64,000 nucleotides of DNA from JAYFRL01 sp034925905 (GTDB lineage: Bacteria; Bacillota; Clostridia; Lachnospirales; Anaerotignaceae): assembly GCA_034925905.1 (NCBI GenBank), contig JAYFRL010000018.1:48399-112398 (forward strand), written 5' to 3'. This document shows, in pieces, positions 33,915-42,360 of the stretch. The position numbers and the translations under genes were made by a program. The first letter of the stretch is position 1. The number at the start of each line of letters is the position of its first letter. The notes under the pieces are model-generated. The model worked only from the letters and a program-made list of their open reading frames with translations, was not told the origin of the DNA and made no database searches.

Positions 33915-34712
33915 ATGGATGTTATAAACTGGAACGAATTTTTATTTCCATATGAACGAACCGTGGAAGAGCTGATTGTAAAGTTCAATAACATAATAAA
34001 GGAGCATATAATCAGAGGCGTATATTCGCCGATCGAATCTGTTTCGGGCAGGGTTAAAAAAGTGCCTAGCATACTCGAAAAGTCGGCAAGAAAGCTTATT
34101 CCCGATGCGGATATTCCGGAAAAAATAGAGGACATAGCCGGGATAAGGCTTATTTGCCAGTTTGAGGAGGATATCCCAAAGGTTGTGGATATCATAAGAA
34201 AACGGGACGGAAAAGATTTAAAAATTATTGAGGAACGTGATTATATAACAAACATAAAACCAAGCGGATATAGAAGCTATCATATAATAGTGAAATATTT
34301 TTTGCATACTGCGGGTGAAGACAAGGAAATTATTGCCGAAATACAGATAAGAACCCTTGCAATGAATTTTTGGGCTACAATAGAGCACACTCTTAAATAC
34401 AAATATAGCGGAAACATACCTGAAAAACTTCAAAAAAGGCTTATAGACTGTGCAAAAGCGGCTTCAAATTTAGACAATGAGATGGCGACGATACGCAGCG
34501 AAATAATGGATGCCGAAAGACAGAATAATATATGTTCAAATCTTGTAACCCAGATAATAGACAGCATACAGTCTCTTTATGTTGTTGTCGGGTTTGAAGA
34601 AATGAACAGGTTAAACAATGAGTTTGTTTGTATATGGGAAAAAGGCGATATTGAAAATCTGAAAGAATTTAATGATAATCTTAATATATTGCGCGAAGTA
34701 TACAGAGTTTAA
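33915..34712 (+). CDS. Small alarmone synthetase (GTP pyrophosphokinase family)
   Basis: A 265-aa protein with a RelA/SpoT synthetase domain and no hydrolase, TGS or ACT domain, so a stand-alone (p)ppGpp synthetase of the YjbM/YwaC type. Visible motifs: IEDIAGIRLICQFEEDIPKV, NIKPSGYRSYHIIVKY and AEIQIRTLAMNFWATIEHTL, which include the ATP- and GTP-binding residues. ATG 33915 is preferred over ATG 33891 because of the AAAGGGTG site between them. It lies just after recN and before a metallophosphoesterase. Confidence 0.9.
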   Translation: MDVINWNEFLFPYERTVEELIVKFNNIIKEHIIRGVYSPIESVSGRVKKVPSILEKSARKLIPDADIPEKIEDIAGIRLICQFEEDIPKVVDIIRKRDGKDLKIIEERDYITNIKPSGYRSYHIIVKYFLHTAGEDKEIIAEIQIRTLAMNFWATIEHTLKYKYSGNIPEKLQKRLIDCAKAASNLDNEMATIRSEIMDAERQNNICSNLVTQIIDSIQSLYVVVGFEEMNRLNNEFVCIWEKGDIENLKEFNDNLNILREVYRV

Positions 34713-34723
34713 CGGAGGGATAA

Positions 34724-35416
34724 ATGAGTCTTTATGCGATAGGCGATCTCCATTTAAGCTTAAATTCTCCTAAGCCTATGGATATTTTTGGCAAAAATTG
34801 GATTAACCATACTGAAAAAATAGTTAAAAACTGGAGAGATACCGTTAAAGACAACGATATGGTTCTTTTAGCGGGAGATATTTCCTGGGGTATAGATATT
34901 AAGGATTCTTCAAAAGATATAGAACTTATAAATTCGCTTCCGGGTAAAAAAGTAATTGTTTCCGGCAACCATGATTATTGGTTTAATTCGGCTTCAAAGC
35001 TTAAAGAGGCGTTCCCCGAAATAATGTTTCTAAAAAACAATTATTATAGCTATGAGGATTATGCGGTATGCGGAACAAGAGGCTGGGTTTGCCCCGGATA
35101 TGAAGGGTTTTCCACACATGACGAGAAAATATATAAAAGAGAGCAAATAAGGCTTAACCTTTCTTTGAACAGCGCTATAAATGCAGGGTATAAAAAAATA
35201 ATAACCATGCTGCACTTTCCTCCTACAAGTGACAAAAAAGAGGAATCTGAGTTTATCAGAAACATAAGGCGTTCGGGATTTGTTAAAAAGGTTATTTACG
35301 GACATTTGCATGGTGGAGCTTCGTTTGATTCAAGTCTTAAAGGGAAGTATTACGGGATAGATTTTGATTTGGTTTCGGCCGATTATCTTGATTTTTCGCT
35401 TCTAAAAATTTTATAA
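34724..35416 (+). CDS. Calcineurin-like metallophosphoesterase
   Basis: A 230-aa cytoplasmic phosphoesterase. All metal-binding blocks are visible: AIGDLHLS (D-x-H), LLAGDISWGID (GD), VSGNHDYWF (GNHD), MLHFPPT (H) and YGHLHGGA (GHxH). It is 11 bases after the alarmone synthetase and shares its transcript, ending at a terminator at 35422. The substrate cannot be told. Confidence 0.9.
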   Translation: MSLYAIGDLHLSLNSPKPMDIFGKNWINHTEKIVKNWRDTVKDNDMVLLAGDISWGIDIKDSSKDIELINSLPGKKVIVSGNHDYWFNSASKLKEAFPEIMFLKNNYYSYEDYAVCGTRGWVCPGYEGFSTHDEKIYKREQIRLNLSLNSAINAGYKKIITMLHFPPTSDKKEESEFIRNIRRSGFVKKVIYGHLHGGASFDSSLKGKYYGIDFDLVSADYLDFSLLKIL

Positions 35417-35421
35417 ACAGG

Positions 35422-35459
35422 AAAAAGACCGCAATGTTTTTAAGGTTGCGATCTTTTTC
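35422..35459 (+). terminator. Terminator after the metallophosphoesterase
   Basis: AAAAAGA-CGCAA pairs with TTGCG-TCTTTTT, ending in a T-run, six bases after the stop codon. Confidence 0.8.
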
Positions 35460-35502
35460 TTGAGCAATTCTTTTAAGTTAAGAGTGAGTATATTATAAAC
35501 TC

Positions 35503-35538
35503 TTGCTTATGCTGGAGGAATGGGGTTAGCATAAGCAA
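35503..35538 (-). terminator. Hairpin downstream of nifJ
   Basis: TTGCTTATGCT and AGCATAAGCAA form a perfect 11-bp stem with a 14-base loop, 22 bases after the nifJ stop. On the minus strand only a weak T-rich stretch follows, so this may stabilise the 3' end rather than terminate. Confidence 0.45.
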
Positions 35539-35559
35539 AGAGGATATGTAGGTTTTACT

Positions 35560-38500
35560 TTATTCAATTCCGGCAAGTTTATAATATGTTTCAAGACGGT
35601 CTTCTGCGTCCTTTTCTGCTTTTTCAAGGAGAGCTTCGGCATGTTCCGGGAATTTTTTAAGAAGAGAAGAATAACGCACTTCGCTCATGAGATATTCCCT
35701 GAAGCTTGCACTTGGTTTCTTGGAATCAAGTACAAACGGATTCTCACCTTTTTCTTTTCTTCTCGGGTCAAACCTGTAAAGTGACCAGTAACCGGCCTCA
35801 ACAGCGCGTTTTTCTTGTTCCATAGAGCCGGACATTCCGCCTCTTATACCGTGGTTTATGCATGGAGCATAAGCTATTATAAGAGATGGACCGTTATAGC
35901 TTTCTGCTTCCTGAATAGCTTTAAGGGTTTGAGCCTTATCTGAGCCTATAGCTATCTGGGAAACATAGATATAACCATAGCTCATGGCCATAACTCCGAG
36001 GTCTTTTTTCTTTGTCTTTTTGCCGCTTGCAGCAAATTGTGCAATTGCCGCGGTAGGTGTGGCTTTTGACGATTGCCCACCGGTATTTGAATAAACTTCG
36101 GTGTCGAAAACTATCATGTTTATATTGTCACCGGATGCGAGAACATGGTCAAGTCCGCCGTAGCCGATGTCATATGCCCATCCGTCCCCGCCAAATACCC
36201 ATTGCGAATGTTTAATGAAGAAGTCGTTGCGGTCATAAAGCTCATTAAGAAGGACATTATTCCCTTTTTCGGTTTCAAGGGCGGCTTTAAGTTCTTCGGC
36301 TCTTTGGTTTGTGCCTGTTGAATCGTCGAATCCTTCAAGCCATGCTGTAAGCTTATCTTTAAGGTTTCCGTCTTTTAAATTTTTTAAAGCTTCTTCGGCT
36401 TTAAGCTTTAAGCCGTTGCGCACAGCCGTTGAGCCAATAAGCATTCCATAACCGAATTCTGCGTTATCCTCGAAGAGTGAGCATCCCCATGCAGGGCCCT
36501 GGCCTTTTTTGTTTGTGCAATAAGGTGTTTCAGGAGAACCTCCCCAGATATGTGAGCATCCTGCTGCATTTGAAATCAACATTCTGTTGCCGAAAAGCTG
36601 TGTTATAAGCTTAGCGTAAGGAGTTTCGCCGCAACCTGCACATGCGCCGGAAAATTGGAAATATGGCTGGCAGAACTGGCTTCCTTTAACGGTAAATTTT
36701 TGCTTGTCTTCAATTGTTTTTTGTTCAACTGTCATTGTGTAATCCCAATTTTTAACAGCCTCGTCTTTTATTTCTGCAAGGGATTTCATTACAAGGGCTT
36801 TTTCCTTTGCAGGGCATGTTTTAACGCAAACACCGCAGCCTGTGCAGTCTAAAGCTGAGATTGAAAGATGATACATAAGTCCCGGGAAACCTGTTGCCGG
36901 TTTCATATCATAACCTTCAGGAGCGGCTTTTGCTTCTTCCTCATTAAGAAGGGTTGGACGTATAACGGCATGAGGACATACTATTGAGCACTGGTTACAC
37001 TGGATACATTTTGTTACATCCCAAGTGGGAACATCTATGGCAACGCCTCTCTTTTCGTAAGCGGTTACACCTACAGGGAAGGTTCCGTCTTCGCGTCCTG
37101 AAAATGCGCTGACAGGCAAATCATTTCCTTCCTGGCGGCTCATAGGTATCATTACGTTTCTTATGTATTCGGGAACCTCAAGCGTAATTTCCTTTTCATC
37201 TTTTGCGTCAATCCATGAAGCGGGAATTTCTATGCGCTTTATCATTGAAACGCCTTTATCTATTGCGGCATTATTCATGTCAACTATATCTTGACCTTGT
37301 TTGCCGTATGATTTTTCAACGCTTTGCTTAAGATATTTGATAGCGTCTGCTTCTGGCAATATTTTTGATATTTTGAAGAAAGCTGCTTGCATTATCATGT
37401 TGATACGTCCGTTAAGACCTATTTCTTTTGCAAGGTCAATGGCGTTAAGCGTATAGAACTCAACATTGTTTTTAGCGAGCTGCCTTTTTATTTTTCCAGG
37501 GAGCTCGGTTTCAAGCTCTTCTGGTGTCCAAACGCAGTTAAGGAGGAAACGCCCGCCTTTTTTGATATCCTTAAGTATATCGTATTTTGTAATGTATGCC
37601 TGGTTATGGCATGCAATAAAGCCTGCTTTTTGAACGGAATAAGAAGCTTTTATCGGAGATGGTCCCATGCGAAGATGTGAAATTGTAAGACCGCCGGATT
37701 TTTTAGAATCATATGCGAAATAAGCCTGGGCATAATAATTTGTGTGGTCACCAATTATTTTTATTGCGGATTTATTTGCACTTACGGTTCCATCAGAACC
37801 AAGACCCCAGAATTTGAATGCTACATTACCTTCAGGAGTCGAATCAAAATCCTCATCATATTTAGGAAGAGAAAGATATGTAACGTCGTCTGTTATTCCA
37901 ACAGTGAAAGCTTTTAACGGTTTTTTGCTTGCAAGGTTTGCATAGACTGCCATGACATCCTGAGGTGTGAAATCTTTTGAGCCAAGACCGTAGCGTCCAC
38001 CTATAATCATAGGGGGATTTTCAATATCCGAGAATACAGTTTTAACGTCAAGGTATAAAGGTTCTCCAAGCGAGCCGGGTTCCTTTGTTCTGTCAAGGAC
38101 GGCTATTCTTTTAACTGTTTTAGGAAGAACCTTAAGTAAATATTCAGCAGAGAACGGACGATAAAGATGAACCTCTACAAGCCCAAGCTTTTTGCCTGAT
38201 TTAAGCTGATAATCAAGGGTTTCTTTTATAACGTCACAGGATGAACACATTGAAATGATAACATCTGTTGCATCTGGAGCGCCATAATAGTTAAACGGTT
38301 TATAGTCTGTTCCCGCAAGAGCGTTAAGCTTATTCATTACAGCTTCAACAATCGAAGGGAGAGCTTTATAATATTTGTTCCCCGATTCTCTCAATTGGAA
38401 GAATATATCAGGGTTAACGGCCATACCACGTTCAACCGGATGGTTCGGGTTAAGCGCGTTGTCGCGGAAGCTTTTAACGGCATCCATATCAACAAGGGTT

Positions 38501-39078
38501 TTTAAATCATCATAATCCATAACATCAATCTTCTGAACTTCGTGTGATGTCCTGAACCCATCAAAAAAGTGGAGGAAAGGAAGACTTCCGTCTATTGCGG
38601 CAACGTGAGCTGCTATCGCCATGTGATAGCACTGCTGAACATTACTTGCAGCTAAAATTGCAAAGCCGGTTTGCCTTGTGGACATAACGTCCTGATGGTC
38701 TCCAAATATACTTAAAACATTGCTGGCAATTGAACGTGAACTTACATGGAAAACACCCGGTAAAAGTTCGCCGGCTATTTTATACATATTGGGTATCATA
38801 AGAAGCAGTCCTTGAGCTGCCGTATATGTGGACGTTAAAGCGCCAGCCTGAAGAGAACCGTGAAGAACTCCGGACGCACCTCCTTCGGACTGCATTTCTT
38901 TAACCTGAACTGTTTGGCCAAAGATATTTTTAACTCCCGTTGCGCTCCATTCGTCTATAAGCTCTGCCATTAAAGAAGACGGAGTGATAGGGAAAATAGC
39001 TGCAACTTCCGTAAAAGCGTATGAAGCATATGCACAAGCGGTGTTGCCGTCCATAGTTGCTTTTCTTAAGTTTGCCAT
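35560..39078 (-). CDS. nifJ: Pyruvate:ferredoxin (flavodoxin) oxidoreductase
   Basis: A single-chain homodimeric PFOR of 1172 aa that cleaves pyruvate to acetyl-CoA and CO2 and reduces ferredoxin, the key catabolic step of clostridia. Domain order: N-terminal PFOR domain (GNTACAYASYAFTEVAAIFP), domains II-III, a two-cluster 4Fe-4S ferredoxin insert (CIQCNQCSIVCP and CTGCGVCVKTCP), and the C-terminal TPP domain with SGACAGCGETPYAKL for the proximal cluster and GGDGWAYDIGYGGLDHVL. The start is ATG 39078 with AAGGAGG eight bases upstream. Monocistronic. Confidence 0.97.
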   Translation of the reverse strand: MANLRKATMDGNTACAYASYAFTEVAAIFPITPSSLMAELIDEWSATGVKNIFGQTVQVKEMQSEGGASGVLHGSLQAGALTSTYTAAQGLLLMIPNMYKIAGELLPGVFHVSSRSIASNVLSIFGDHQDVMSTRQTGFAILAASNVQQCYHMAIAAHVAAIDGSLPFLHFFDGFRTSHEVQKIDVMDYDDLKTLVDMDAVKSFRDNALNPNHPVERGMAVNPDIFFQLRESGNKYYKALPSIVEAVMNKLNALAGTDYKPFNYYGAPDATDVIISMCSSCDVIKETLDYQLKSGKKLGLVEVHLYRPFSAEYLLKVLPKTVKRIAVLDRTKEPGSLGEPLYLDVKTVFSDIENPPMIIGGRYGLGSKDFTPQDVMAVYANLASKKPLKAFTVGITDDVTYLSLPKYDEDFDSTPEGNVAFKFWGLGSDGTVSANKSAIKIIGDHTNYYAQAYFAYDSKKSGGLTISHLRMGPSPIKASYSVQKAGFIACHNQAYITKYDILKDIKKGGRFLLNCVWTPEELETELPGKIKRQLAKNNVEFYTLNAIDLAKEIGLNGRINMIMQAAFFKISKILPEADAIKYLKQSVEKSYGKQGQDIVDMNNAAIDKGVSMIKRIEIPASWIDAKDEKEITLEVPEYIRNVMIPMSRQEGNDLPVSAFSGREDGTFPVGVTAYEKRGVAIDVPTWDVTKCIQCNQCSIVCPHAVIRPTLLNEEEAKAAPEGYDMKPATGFPGLMYHLSISALDCTGCGVCVKTCPAKEKALVMKSLAEIKDEAVKNWDYTMTVEQKTIEDKQKFTVKGSQFCQPYFQFSGACAGCGETPYAKLITQLFGNRMLISNAAGCSHIWGGSPETPYCTNKKGQGPAWGCSLFEDNAEFGYGMLIGSTAVRNGLKLKAEEALKNLKDGNLKDKLTAWLEGFDDSTGTNQRAEELKAALETEKGNNVLLNELYDRNDFFIKHSQWVFGGDGWAYDIGYGGLDHVLASGDNINMIVFDTEVYSNTGGQSSKATPTAAIAQFAASGKKTKKKDLGVMAMSYGYIYVSQIAIGSDKAQTLKAIQEAESYNGPSLIIAYAPCINHGIRGGMSGSMEQEKRAVEAGYWSLYRFDPRRKEKGENPFVLDSKKPSASFREYLMSEVRYSSLLKKFPEHAEALLEKAEKDAEDRLETYYKLAGIE

Positions 39079-39373
39079 CTTAAAATCCTCCTTAAAAATA
39101 AGAAATTGTTCTACAATATAGCACCTTGTATTATATTATATATATTATACAATATTATATAAATAAAAACAAGAGGTGATGAATGTGAAAAAATATACAA
39201 AATATTTTTACTATATTGTATAAAAAGATAATTTGCAGAAATTTTTATGGTCATATAGGTACTCCAAAAAGACAACTGTTCTTTCTTAAAAGACATTTAT
39301 AAAATATGTGCAATTTTCAGACAAAAAGAGCTTGCTTTTTAATTAACTTGCTTAAAAAACACTTTTATTTTTA
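39079..39373. other. AT-rich intergenic region with palindromes, upstream of nifJ
   Basis: Contains ATTGT-TCT-ACAAT (around 39106-39118), the wider TTGTAT...ATACAA arrangement (around 39127-39153) and another TATTGTATA at 39214-39222; these resemble the palindromes near the GntR gene. A 14-codon reading frame (39179-39223) with AGAGGTG upstream encodes a tyrosine-rich peptide and may be chance. I see no larger gene. Confidence 0.35.
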
Positions 39374-39401
39374 TTGACACAGACAAAAAATAGACTATAA
39401 A
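39374..39401 (+). promoter_or_regulatory. Promoter of the amidase gene
   Basis: TTGACA (39374-39379), 16-bp spacer, TATAAA (39396-39401). It lies 55 bases before the start codon. Confidence 0.65.
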
Positions 39402-39455
39402 ACATACAACATATTTTCAGATTAAAATATAATAATAAAAAATGGTGGTGAAAAT

Positions 39456-39998
39456 ATGGCAAGCATTTTTTTGAGTCCGTCTTTACAAGAGTATAATCCC
39501 TGTGTAACAGGAGGAAATGAAGAAGAACGTATGAATCTTTTGGCCAGTGCTCTTACCCCATATCTTGACGCAATGGGGATAACTTATGGGAGAAGTGATC
39601 CGGAATTCACTTTAAGCCAGGCTATAGAAGCATCAAACGCGGGAGACTATGACCTTCATCTTGCACTTCATTCAAACGCAGCTCCTGAAGAGCTGAAGGG
39701 TATTTTGCGAGGCCCTGATGTATATTATTATATCGAAAGCGAAGAAGGCAAGAAGGCGGCCGAGCTTTTGGGAGAGCGCTTTAGACAGGTATATCCTTAT
39801 CCTCAAGATGTGGGTGTTTTATCTACGGCTTCTTTAAGAGAGCTTAAAAATACAGATGCCCCATCCGTATTAATTGAAACGGCATATCATGACAATGTTG
39901 AGGATGATACCTGGTTAAGAGAAAATATATGGGTTATTGCACGGGCTATTGCACTGGGTATTTCAGATTATGTTGGAGTGCCTTTTGTTGAAATTTAA
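39456..39998 (+). CDS. N-acetylmuramoyl-L-alanine amidase (Amidase_3)
   Basis: A 180-aa zinc amidase that removes stem peptides from peptidoglycan. The catalytic domain occupies the whole protein: the metal-binding Glu in NEEERMNLL, the His in LALHSNAAP, and the catalytic Glu in SVLIETAYHDN. No signal peptide or wall-binding domain is present, so export is unclear, as in some spore-related amidases. It has its own promoter, and a ribosome site TGGTGG precedes ATG 39456. Confidence 0.88.
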   Translation: MASIFLSPSLQEYNPCVTGGNEEERMNLLASALTPYLDAMGITYGRSDPEFTLSQAIEASNAGDYDLHLALHSNAAPEELKGILRGPDVYYYIESEEGKKAAELLGERFRQVYPYPQDVGVLSTASLRELKNTDAPSVLIETAYHDNVEDDTWLRENIWVIARAIALGISDYVGVPFVEI

Positions 39999-40043
39999 TA
40001 TTTAGAGACAAGGAAAAAACGATTGCAATTGTAATAAAAATCC

Positions 40044-40072
40044 TTGTAATATAGGGGTTGCTGTGATATAAT
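40044..40072 (+). promoter_or_regulatory. Promoter of rpsB
   Basis: TTGTAA (40044-40049), 17-bp spacer, TATAAT (40067-40072) with an extended -10 TGA. The transcript would begin near 40080. Confidence 0.7.
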
Positions 40073-40079
40073 ACCACAG

Positions 40080-40183
40080 GTAACTAAAAACACACGCATT
40101 TCTTTGTAGAAAGCCGGTGCTTTTTTAAAAAAAGTCGTTTTCGTCGGGGGAAATGCGGAGGATAAACCACAGGAGGTACGCAT
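40080..40183 (+). promoter_or_regulatory. Candidate rpsB leader RNA
   Basis: About 100 nt of leader. CGCATTTC (40095-40102) pairs perfectly with GAAATGCG (40150-40157) and encloses a further hairpin-rich segment with a CTTTTTT/AAAAAAAG stem (around 40120-40135). It ends just before the AGGAGG at 40171-40176. S2-binding autoregulatory leaders are known upstream of rpsB in several bacteria; identity with a described class is not established here. Confidence 0.45.
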
Positions 40184-40948
40184 ATGAGCGTAATATCAAT
40201 GAAACAATTACTTGAAGCAGGTGTTCATTTCGGACATCAGACTAGACGTTGGAATCCCAAAATGGCAGAGTACATTTTTGCGGAAAGAAATGGGATTTAT
40301 ATTATCGACCTTCAAAAAACAGTTAAAAAGGTTGAAGAAGCTTATTCTGCAGTAAGCGAATTAAGCCAAGACGGTGGAGAAATTCTTTTTGTTGGAACAA
40401 AAAAGCAGGCTCAGGATTCCATAAAAGAAGAAGCGGAAAGATGCGGAATGTTTTATGTTAACCAGAGATGGCTTGGAGGCATGCTTACCAATTTTGAAAC
40501 AATCAAAAAAAGGATAGCAAGGCTTAAAGAGCTTGAAAAAATGCAGGAAGACGGAACATTTGCAGTCCTTCCGAAAAAAGAAGTTGCAAATCTTCTTCAT
40601 GAAAAAGAAAAGCTTGATAAAAACCTTGGCGGAATTAAAGAAATGAAAAGGATTCCAGACGTAATGTTTATTGTTGACCCAAGAAAAGAGAGAATAGCGA
40701 TTCAGGAAGCCCACACACTTGGGATTCCCATTGTTGCAATAGTAGATACGAACTGTGACCCGGAAGAAATTGATTATGTTATTCCAGGAAACGATGATGC
40801 TATCCGCGCCGTTAAGCTTATAGCTGCAAAGATGGCGGATGCCGTTATAGAAGCAAAACAAGGTCAACAGCTTGGAACAGCTGAAAGTGAAGCGGAAACT
40901 GAAGAAGCGGAAGTTGAAGCTGGAAAAGCGGAAATTGCTGAGCAGTAA
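40184..40948 (+). CDS. rpsB: 30S ribosomal protein S2
   Basis: A 254-aa small-subunit protein. Diagnostic segments: MKQLLEAGVHFGHQTRRWNP, NGIYIIDLQKTVKKVEEAY, QRWLGGMLTNFETIKKRI and DTNCDPEEIDYVIPGNDDAI. The C-terminus has an acidic Glu/Ala-rich tail of about 25 residues. ATG 40184 is preceded by AGGAGG. It forms an rpsB-tsf operon with an attenuating hairpin between the genes. Confidence 0.97.
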   Translation: MSVISMKQLLEAGVHFGHQTRRWNPKMAEYIFAERNGIYIIDLQKTVKKVEEAYSAVSELSQDGGEILFVGTKKQAQDSIKEEAERCGMFYVNQRWLGGMLTNFETIKKRIARLKELEKMQEDGTFAVLPKKEVANLLHEKEKLDKNLGGIKEMKRIPDVMFIVDPRKERIAIQEAHTLGIPIVAIVDTNCDPEEIDYVIPGNDDAIRAVKLIAAKMADAVIEAKQGQQLGTAESEAETEEAEVEAGKAEIAEQ

Positions 40949-40974
40949 TATTGTTTTTTAAGGCATATGCCAAC

Positions 40975-41008
40975 GGCTTCAGTCTATATTTTGGCTTGAA
41001 GCCTTTTT
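40975..41008 (+). terminator. Attenuator between rpsB and tsf
   Basis: GGCTTCA pairs with TGAAGCC, followed by TTTTT, in the 92-bp gap. It probably lowers tsf transcription relative to rpsB. Confidence 0.65.
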
Positions 41009-41040
41009 AACGGATAAGATAAATTAATGGAGGTTATTTT

Positions 41041-41973
41041 ATGGCTATTACAGCGGCATTAGTAAAAGAACTCAGGGAAATTAGCGGAGCCGGAATGCTC
41101 GATTGCAAAAAAGCTCTTATGGAAACCAATGGTAATATTGAAAAAGCAGTAGAATATTTGAGAGAAAAAGGTCTTGCGGCTTCGGCAAAAAAAGCAGGGC
41201 GTATAGCTTCGGAAGGCATAGTTGATATTTTTGTTTCTGATGACAATCAGGTTTCGGCTATTGTAGAAGTAAACAGCGAAACAGACTTTGTTGCAAAAAA
41301 CCAAATGTTTAAAAACTATGTTGCGGCAGTTGCAAAGCAGGCGGCTGAGACGACATCGGAGGATATAGAAGCTTTCTTAAAAGATAAATGGTCTCTTGAC
41401 AGCGCATTAACTGTTGAGGAAGCATTGAGCCAGCAGGTTGCGGTTATAGGTGAAAATCTTAAAATAAGACGTTTTTCCAAGTTTATAAAGGAAGATACGG
41501 GGGTTATTGTGCCATATATTCATGGCGGTGGAAGAATAGGAACTATGGTTGAGCTTAAGTGCGACAAGCCTTGTGACGCTCTTGTGGAAGCAGGGAAGAA
41601 TGTTGCCATGCAGGTAGCCGCATTAAACGCAAAATTTATTGCACAGGAGGATGTTCCTTCTGAGTTTATCGAAAAAGAAAGAGAAATTTTAAAGCATCAG
41701 GCTTTAAATGACGAAAAGAATGCGGGGAAGCCTGAAAACATAATAGACAAGATGATAGAAGGAAGGCTTAAGAAGGAGCTTAAAGAATATTGCCTCCTTG
41801 AGCAGGCTTATGTTAAAGACGGAGACATGACGGTTGCTTCTTATCTTGCATCTGTTGCAAAAGGAATCGGTGTTCCCATAAAGGTAACACGTTTTGAAAG
41901 ATTTGAAACAGGCGAAGGCCTTGCAAAAAAGGAAGAAAACTTCGCAGATGAAGTTGCAAAGGCTATGAAATAA
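41041..41973 (+). CDS. tsf: Elongation factor Ts
   Basis: Guanine nucleotide exchange factor for EF-Tu, 310 aa. The N-terminal UBA-like domain (VKELREISGAGMLDCKKALM, EKAVEYLREKGLA) is followed by the NSETDFVAKNQMFKNYV signature and the core and dimerisation domains (HGGGRIGTMVEL). ATG 41041, with GGAGG upstream, lies after the attenuator. Confidence 0.97.
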   Translation: MAITAALVKELREISGAGMLDCKKALMETNGNIEKAVEYLREKGLAASAKKAGRIASEGIVDIFVSDDNQVSAIVEVNSETDFVAKNQMFKNYVAAVAKQAAETTSEDIEAFLKDKWSLDSALTVEEALSQQVAVIGENLKIRRFSKFIKEDTGVIVPYIHGGGRIGTMVELKCDKPCDALVEAGKNVAMQVAALNAKFIAQEDVPSEFIEKEREILKHQALNDEKNAGKPENIIDKMIEGRLKKELKEYCLLEQAYVKDGDMTVASYLASVAKGIGVPIKVTRFERFETGEGLAKKEENFADEVAKAMK

Positions 41974-42004
41974 TTAATAATAATATTAATTTTTTAAAAA
42001 AAGT

Positions 42005-42060
42005 TCCAAGAACCCGGAATTACGAAAATTTACAGTAATCCAGAAGCTTGGGGCTTTTTT
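42005..42060 (+). terminator. Terminator of rpsB-tsf
   Basis: Outer CCAAG/CTTGG arms enclose an inner GGAATTAC/GTAATCC hairpin, followed by GGCTTTTTT. The following 42062-42360 is AT-rich, with a CAAGCA...TGCTTG hairpin (around 42136-42176) and the promoter noted next, and no gene. Confidence 0.65.
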
Positions 42061-42207
42061 GGTTTAAATGAAGATATTTTTAATAAGATTTGATTTTAGG
42101 ATTTATACTTTTTATTTATTAATTTAATCCAAAACAAGCAAAGATCCTTTTAATTTTTTTGAAAGAGTATGCTTGCTTTATTAGTACAGTTTGGTATATA
42201 TTATTTA

Positions 42208-42236
42208 TTGACATAATTTTTATAGAATATTAATAT
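42208..42236 (+). promoter_or_regulatory. Promoter of the degV pair
   Basis: TTGACA (42208-42213), 17-bp spacer, TAATAT (42231-42236). The leader to ATG 42361 is about 120 bases. Confidence 0.5.
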
Positions 42237-42360
42237 TTGTATTTTATAGCATAATTTTTATTAAATATAAGAAATGGACATAATAAGATAAGTAAAGCTT
42301 CTCTTTTGAGATATCATCTAATGTGTTTAAAATCTAAACGATAGAGAGGATGGAGGATAT

